A stretch of 64,000 nt of DNA from Agapanthus africanus (lineage: Eukaryota > Streptophyta > Magnoliopsida > Asparagales > Amaryllidaceae), in NCBI GenBank assembly GCA_030015575.1, contig JASDDO010000001.1:514471772-514535771 (forward strand), in the 5' to 3' direction. Below, in pieces: positions 59,619 through 64,000 of this stretch. The first letter of the stretch is position 1; each line of letters begins with the position of its first letter. The notes below the pieces were generated by a model that made no database searches, was not told the origin of the DNA, and worked only from the letters and a program-made list of their open reading frames with translations. Position numbers and translations under genes: made by a program.

Positions 59619-61339
59619 TTATTAGCAATTGTACAAGTTTTAGTTATATAACATATAAACCTGATTGTTAGCAAAATCGTCAGTGTTACTTGTGTGTTTC
59701 ATTCTGTCTTGTGCTTGCCTTTGATTTTATAATGTTATCATCACATTTCCCCCCACAAGATATATGGATTGGATTCTGAGAAGTCACCATCATGGTGAGG
59801 TATTTTCAAATTGAGAAATCAGGGTATGCATTGCCACTGTAGGGTTTCCTATGGTGGTGGGTCATGTAAGAACGCACATATCATTGATCCATGTAGAGGT
59901 GTGTATTGCAAATACAACTATACAAGGTTCTTTAAGATTAGAATGGAAAGAATGCATGGATAAATATTGCCATGTGTCCCTGGGAAACTCCTATAGTGAC
60001 TCAATATTATCCACATTCAAACATTACCTTGACTCCTATATTACCTGTATATTAGTATGCATGTATCCATAAACTCGAATTTGAGTAGACGACTAGATGA
60101 AAATGTAGTAGTCTTGTGGGTAGATGTAAATATAAAAGTACCCGAGGTGAAACCGAGCTTAATCTGTTCAAATTTAGTCTCTTGATTCATTGTTGTGGTT
60201 TCAGATGATTTTGGATACTACATACACCAGGCCTCCTTATACAATATGATGGTGCTTATTAGTTTAAATCCCCAAAAAAAAAATGAGCCACAAGGGTAAT
60301 TCTATAAGCAGGTTAATGGAACTACAAAGACTTGAATAGAAGAAAATGATTTATAAAGAATCTCTAAAGCTTGGAATAAATGCTTTCTTATTGTTATCGT
60401 ATATACTGCATATTGTGCTGTAGATTGATGGTAGAAATGGATATTTCCTTGCTTGAATGTCCTGGCTTTTGTAAACTTAGGAAACTTATGACGAGTCATC
60501 TCACTCCATGTCCAGCTGTTGAGAGTACTGCAAGCACCTTTGAGCATTGTGTACTCACTTCGGTTATGGTTTATCTTTTGTCCGTTTTTTCCTTCATATT
60601 ATTGTTTACTGTACATTTTTATATGATACTTATGATGCTTCCTTAAAAATAGCAGTTTATGGTTATTTGAGCATTGGCCGTTCCTCCTCCCCCCCCCCCC
60701 CCCTCCAAAAGCAAATGCAAATGCAAATCCAAGAAGTAAAGTTTCTAAATTTCATGGTCAGAAGGATGTTTATTGAGTACTAAGCAATGGAGAGACCATA
60801 AGCAAACATTATGAATTTAGAAGGAATGTGAATGCTGAGATGGATGGATATTATCACTGTGAAGATAACAATGATATAGAACCAAATTAGAAGATTTAGG
60901 GGTTTGGACTTTGGAGGTGCTTGGGTTTGTATTCAAGTAGAAGAGATGTGTGGAATCAGTAAATAATCTGGATGTACCCTGAAGGATAGATACTCAATAG
61001 TATGTTGACAACAACAAGAACAAGAAAAACATTCCGAGTAGTGAAATTGGATGTTACCCTAAATAAAAACCGATCATGGAATTTGACCTGATTACCGAAT
61101 ATTTTGATTGAAATCCGGCATGCGATGATCATCATGTACTTGTTTGAGATTTTTTGAAGTTTGCTAAACGGCAAACCAAGCAAGTAAAATTTCTCCAAAC
61201 GGACTCAAAGAGAATGATTAGGACCTTAGTTAAGTTTATATCCTTAACCTTCTTTTCTTTTTGTCACTTGCATTGTAAGTCAACCATTTTTTTTGGTCTT
61301 TCCATGATAACACCTCCGTAAACTTAATGGACAAATATA
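59619..61339. other. Intergenic region downstream of the MASS gene
   Basis: No gene is supported. It has a 14-15 base C run near 60691 and ordinary AT-rich sequence. Confidence 0.45.
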
Positions 61340-62542
61340 CCCCCTCAAAGCCCCCTTCTTGCAGTAGATTTTAATCTTTTTTTATTATTTGGAAGATGGC
61401 GGCAGGGCTTCAAAGGTCGGCGGTGACATTTAGAAGATCGGGTTCATCTGAATTAGTGTGGAATGGTTTTTCCTAGAGTACCATGTTCAGAAAAAGGAAC
61501 ATGGATGGATGCATATGTGAAGAGAGAAAAAAGAACATGGATGGATGTATATGTGAAGAGAAAGAAGGTAACATTACGGAGCCGACGCCATGAGAGAGCA
61601 CTCCACGTTTCCGACTGGGAAGATAATTGACCAGCGACCCAAAAATATCGATCAGAAGAGGACATCTCCCCTTTCGTCCTGCCTTGTCCTTCTAAATCTT
61701 TTGGATGCAATTGCAAAGTCATTAGGATAATCGAGAATATGCCGTGAGCATATAATCAGAAACGTGGATTTTAATCCCCCTTAAAGCCCCCTTCTTGTAG
61801 TAGATTTTAATATTTTATTATCATTTGGAAGATGGCGGCAAGGCTTCAAAGGCCGACGGTGACATTTAGAAGACCGGGTTCATCTCAATTAGTGTGGAAT
61901 GATAGGTTTTTTCTAAAGAACCAGGATAAAAAAAAGAACATGGATGGATATATATGTGAAGAGAAAGAAGGTAATATTACGGAGCCGACGCCATGAGAGA
62001 GCATACCACGTTTCTGAGTGGTAAGATAATTGACCAGCAACCCAAAAATATCGATCAGAAGAGGACATCCCCTCGTCCTGCCTTGTCCTTCTAAATCCTT
62101 TGGATGCAATTGCAAAGTCATTAGGATAATCGAGAATGCCGTGAGCATATAATCAGAAACGTGGATATTAATCCCCCTCATTGCCCCTTCTTGCAGTAGA
62201 TTTTAATCTTTTTTTATTATTTGGAAGATGGCGGCAAGGCTTCAAAGGCCGACGGAAGATCAGGTTCATCTGAATTAGTGTGGAATGATAGGTTTTTCCT
62301 AGAGAACCAGCTTAAGAAAAAAGAACATGGATGGATGTATATGTGAAGAGAAAGAAGGTAACATTACGGAGCCGACGCCATGAGAGAGCATACCTCGTTT
62401 CTGTAGTGGTAAGATAATTGACCAGCAACCCAAAAATATCGATCACAAGAGGACATCCCCTGTCCTGCCTTGTCCTTCTAAATCCTTTGGATGCAATTGC
62501 AAAGTCATTAGGATAATCGAGAATGCAGTGAGCTTATAATCA
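61340..62542 (+). pseudogene. Three tandem decayed copies of a MASS-family 5' exon
   Basis: Units at 61340-61775, 61776-62172 and 62173-62542 each begin with a C-rich CCCCCT...CCCTTCTTG block and contain ATGGCGGCA(A/G)GGCTTCAAAGG. Unit 1 (ATG 61396) reads MAAGLQRSAVTFRRSGSSEL then VWNGFS and stops at 61476. Unit 2 (ATG 61832) runs 54 codons with the signature changed (RRPGSSQL) and then unrelated residues. Unit 3 (ATG 62228) has a 10-bp deletion after ACGG and frameshifts to a 16-codon stop. All share a downstream block (ATAATTGACCAGC, CCTTTGGATGCAATTGCAAA). The N-terminal signature places them with the MASS gene, although they resemble each other far more than that gene. Confidence 0.8.
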
Positions 62543-63380
62543 GCATTATTATCAAGAGCAGCGATTAAGTTAATTTACTATCTATGTAGCTATGTTAGAG
62601 ACGTTTTAATTTTTTTTTGGTCGACTCATTATTTGTTTTTGTTTTTACTTTGCAATCAAAATGTTAGAAATTACCAGCAACAGCACCTGATATAGCCTTT
62701 GAACTCACCCAAACATGCTTATCTAAGTTATATAGTTGCATAGAAAAACATGACTGTAAATTAATAATATCAGCTTATATCTTCTGTGCACGTTTTTGGT
62801 TTCACAATATGTTTTTGACTCAAGATATATGGCCTGGATCTGAAAAATCACTAATATGAATAGGTTAATTCAAAACGATCTTGACTTTTATTTAACGGCA
62901 CATCTGTTCATGCGGTAGGTACACATATTAAGTCTAAGTTTATATAATTGCATACGGTCTGCTTTTTAGTAAAAATCATTTGTGTGTAACTTTTGTTTTT
63001 CTTTTTGTGAGCATATCCCCCATTTTGCTATGTTCTCATTATTTGTTTTTTTGACATGACACGGACCGCATCATTTTATTTGCCTTGTGTGTACCTCCAG
63101 TTCTGGAATGTTTCCATTTTATATATTTCTCACATGTCATGGACCCTATTTTTATTTTTTTGGGTTTTCTTGTATTGCCCCTCAAAAATTGACTATTTTC
63201 GAGAACCCCACTCACATATGACTATTTGCCCACACCCAACTCGAAAAGTCTCCGTCAACTAAATACCTCATTCCTGCAGACTTCTGTTAACCAAACACTT
63301 AATCATGGTTAGTTAGATAGGTAAAAATACCAAAACACCCTCACCTCTCTTCTCTGTCACCTTTCCATTCCCCCTCTGCG
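62543..63380. other. Intergenic, no gene seen
   Basis: AT-rich with short frames only. Confidence 0.45.
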
Positions 63381-63840
63381 CTCTCCTCACCTCTCTCTCT
63401 CTCAATCCTCTTCTTCCTTGCTCTCCTTGCCGTCGACCTCCTCCCTGCACCCGCCGCCACCGCCGCCCCTCACCATCATCCTTCGGCCCTCGCCCTCGCC
63501 ATCATCACCATTATTGCCATCGACTAACTCTCCACCACCTACACCGTCACTTGTACGATTTCCATCGTTTCCATCATCATCGCCGTTGACTATCCTCCTC
63601 CATCCTTATATCCACCAGCGAATTACTTGCCGCCACCGCCACCGCCATCATCACCATCCATTTGTCAGCTAACCACCGCCAACATTACCAGCACAATCCA
63701 CGCCACCATCATCACCAGCAGTTTCCACACCTCCACCGTCACCATCACCAGCCAAATCCCCACCACCACACCATCATTATCACCACCTACACCACCATTG
63801 GTTAACTCCCCACCACCACCGCCACCAACTCTTCCCAACT
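63381..63840 (+). repeat. Low-complexity CT- then CAC/CCACC-rich tract
   Basis: A pyrimidine-rich stretch passes into imperfect CCACCACC and CATCATCACC repeats. The frames through it are Pro-, Ser- and His-rich and are by-products of the repeat; no family is recognised. It could be 5' sequence of a gene beyond the right edge. Confidence 0.6.
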
Positions 63841-64000
63841 ACTGGATTTTGTATGCATTTCTCACTGCCTTTTAATTTCATTGCTTAAAAAACAAAGGGA
63901 AATAGTTCTTACAAACTGGGAGATGTGAGGGGATCAACAGGAATCATTTGAGCTGAGTTGAGCCGTCGTCGTGTTCCTCCATTGCTGCGGGCCTCGAGCT

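Noticed and set aside
59171-59674. 167-codon minus-strand frame opposite the MASS gene
   Set aside because: Shadow of the coding strand, with no recognisable domain.
63418-63875. Pro/Ser/His-rich reading frames at the right end
   Set aside because: They follow directly from CCACC and CATCAC repeats, occur in more than one frame and match no family.
1-64000. CRISPR arrays, rRNA, tRNA genes or plasmid-like origins
   Set aside because: None seen; the spaced repeats here are tandem or hairpin repeats in plant transposons, and tRNA matches are only primer-binding sites.

Overview
This is nuclear DNA from a flowering plant, probably a eudicot. The evidence is three recognisable plant gene loci with GT-AG introns, several kinds of plant LTR retrotransposon, a LINE remnant, possible DNA-transposon remnants and long AT-rich spacers. 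No rRNA, tRNA, CRISPR or bacterial-style operon was seen.

Positions 1-34.4 kb are a nest of transposable elements. (1) A minus-strand Ty1/copia element enters from the left edge. Its pol is decayed, its primer-binding site is at 4154-4165 and its LTR is 4167-6363. (2) It abuts a 5'-truncated RTE-type LINE (6364-7351). (3) Next is a 244-codon open fragment that looks Ty3/gypsy-derived (7372-8106, minus). (4) A plus-strand copia element of the same family as (1) spans 8594-29681. Its ~2.12 kb LTRs are each split by a later insertion: a 4,577-bp solo LTR (8893-13469) in the 5' LTR, and a 6,544-bp Ty3/gypsy gag-protease element (22504-29047) in the 3' LTR. The two LTRs act as empty-site references for each other, so the 5-bp target duplications can be read directly. 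(5) A second solo LTR of the 4-kb family lies at 30407-34394.

Positions 34.4-41 kb are AT-rich, with TA arrays, dispersed repeats, two Helitron-like 3' ends and one unexplained coding-like patch.

Positions 41-64 kb hold the genes: a four-exon TMEM128-like membrane protein gene (41040-44135, minus), a three-exon OCP3 homeodomain gene (51145-56214, plus) and a single-exon MASS-type MAPK-substrate gene (59286-59618, plus). Three decayed tandem copies of the MASS 5' end follow (61340-62542). A copia element that has lost exactly its RT-RNase H part (44785-48783, minus) sits between the first two genes.

The most interesting signal is in the long non-coding leader of the two related copia elements. 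It holds repeated hairpins with a conserved loop and different, compensated stems. In the plus element three hairpins share a near-identical 20-nt loop containing the palindrome TTGGCCAA. In the minus-strand element the extra pairs become G-U wobbles only when read on the element's own sense strand, which suggests RNA-level structure. The plus element's LTRs differ by only ~2% while its pol is wrecked, so it was probably mobilised in trans. The structured leader is therefore a candidate recognition, packaging or dimerisation region. All alignments and counts were made by eye.
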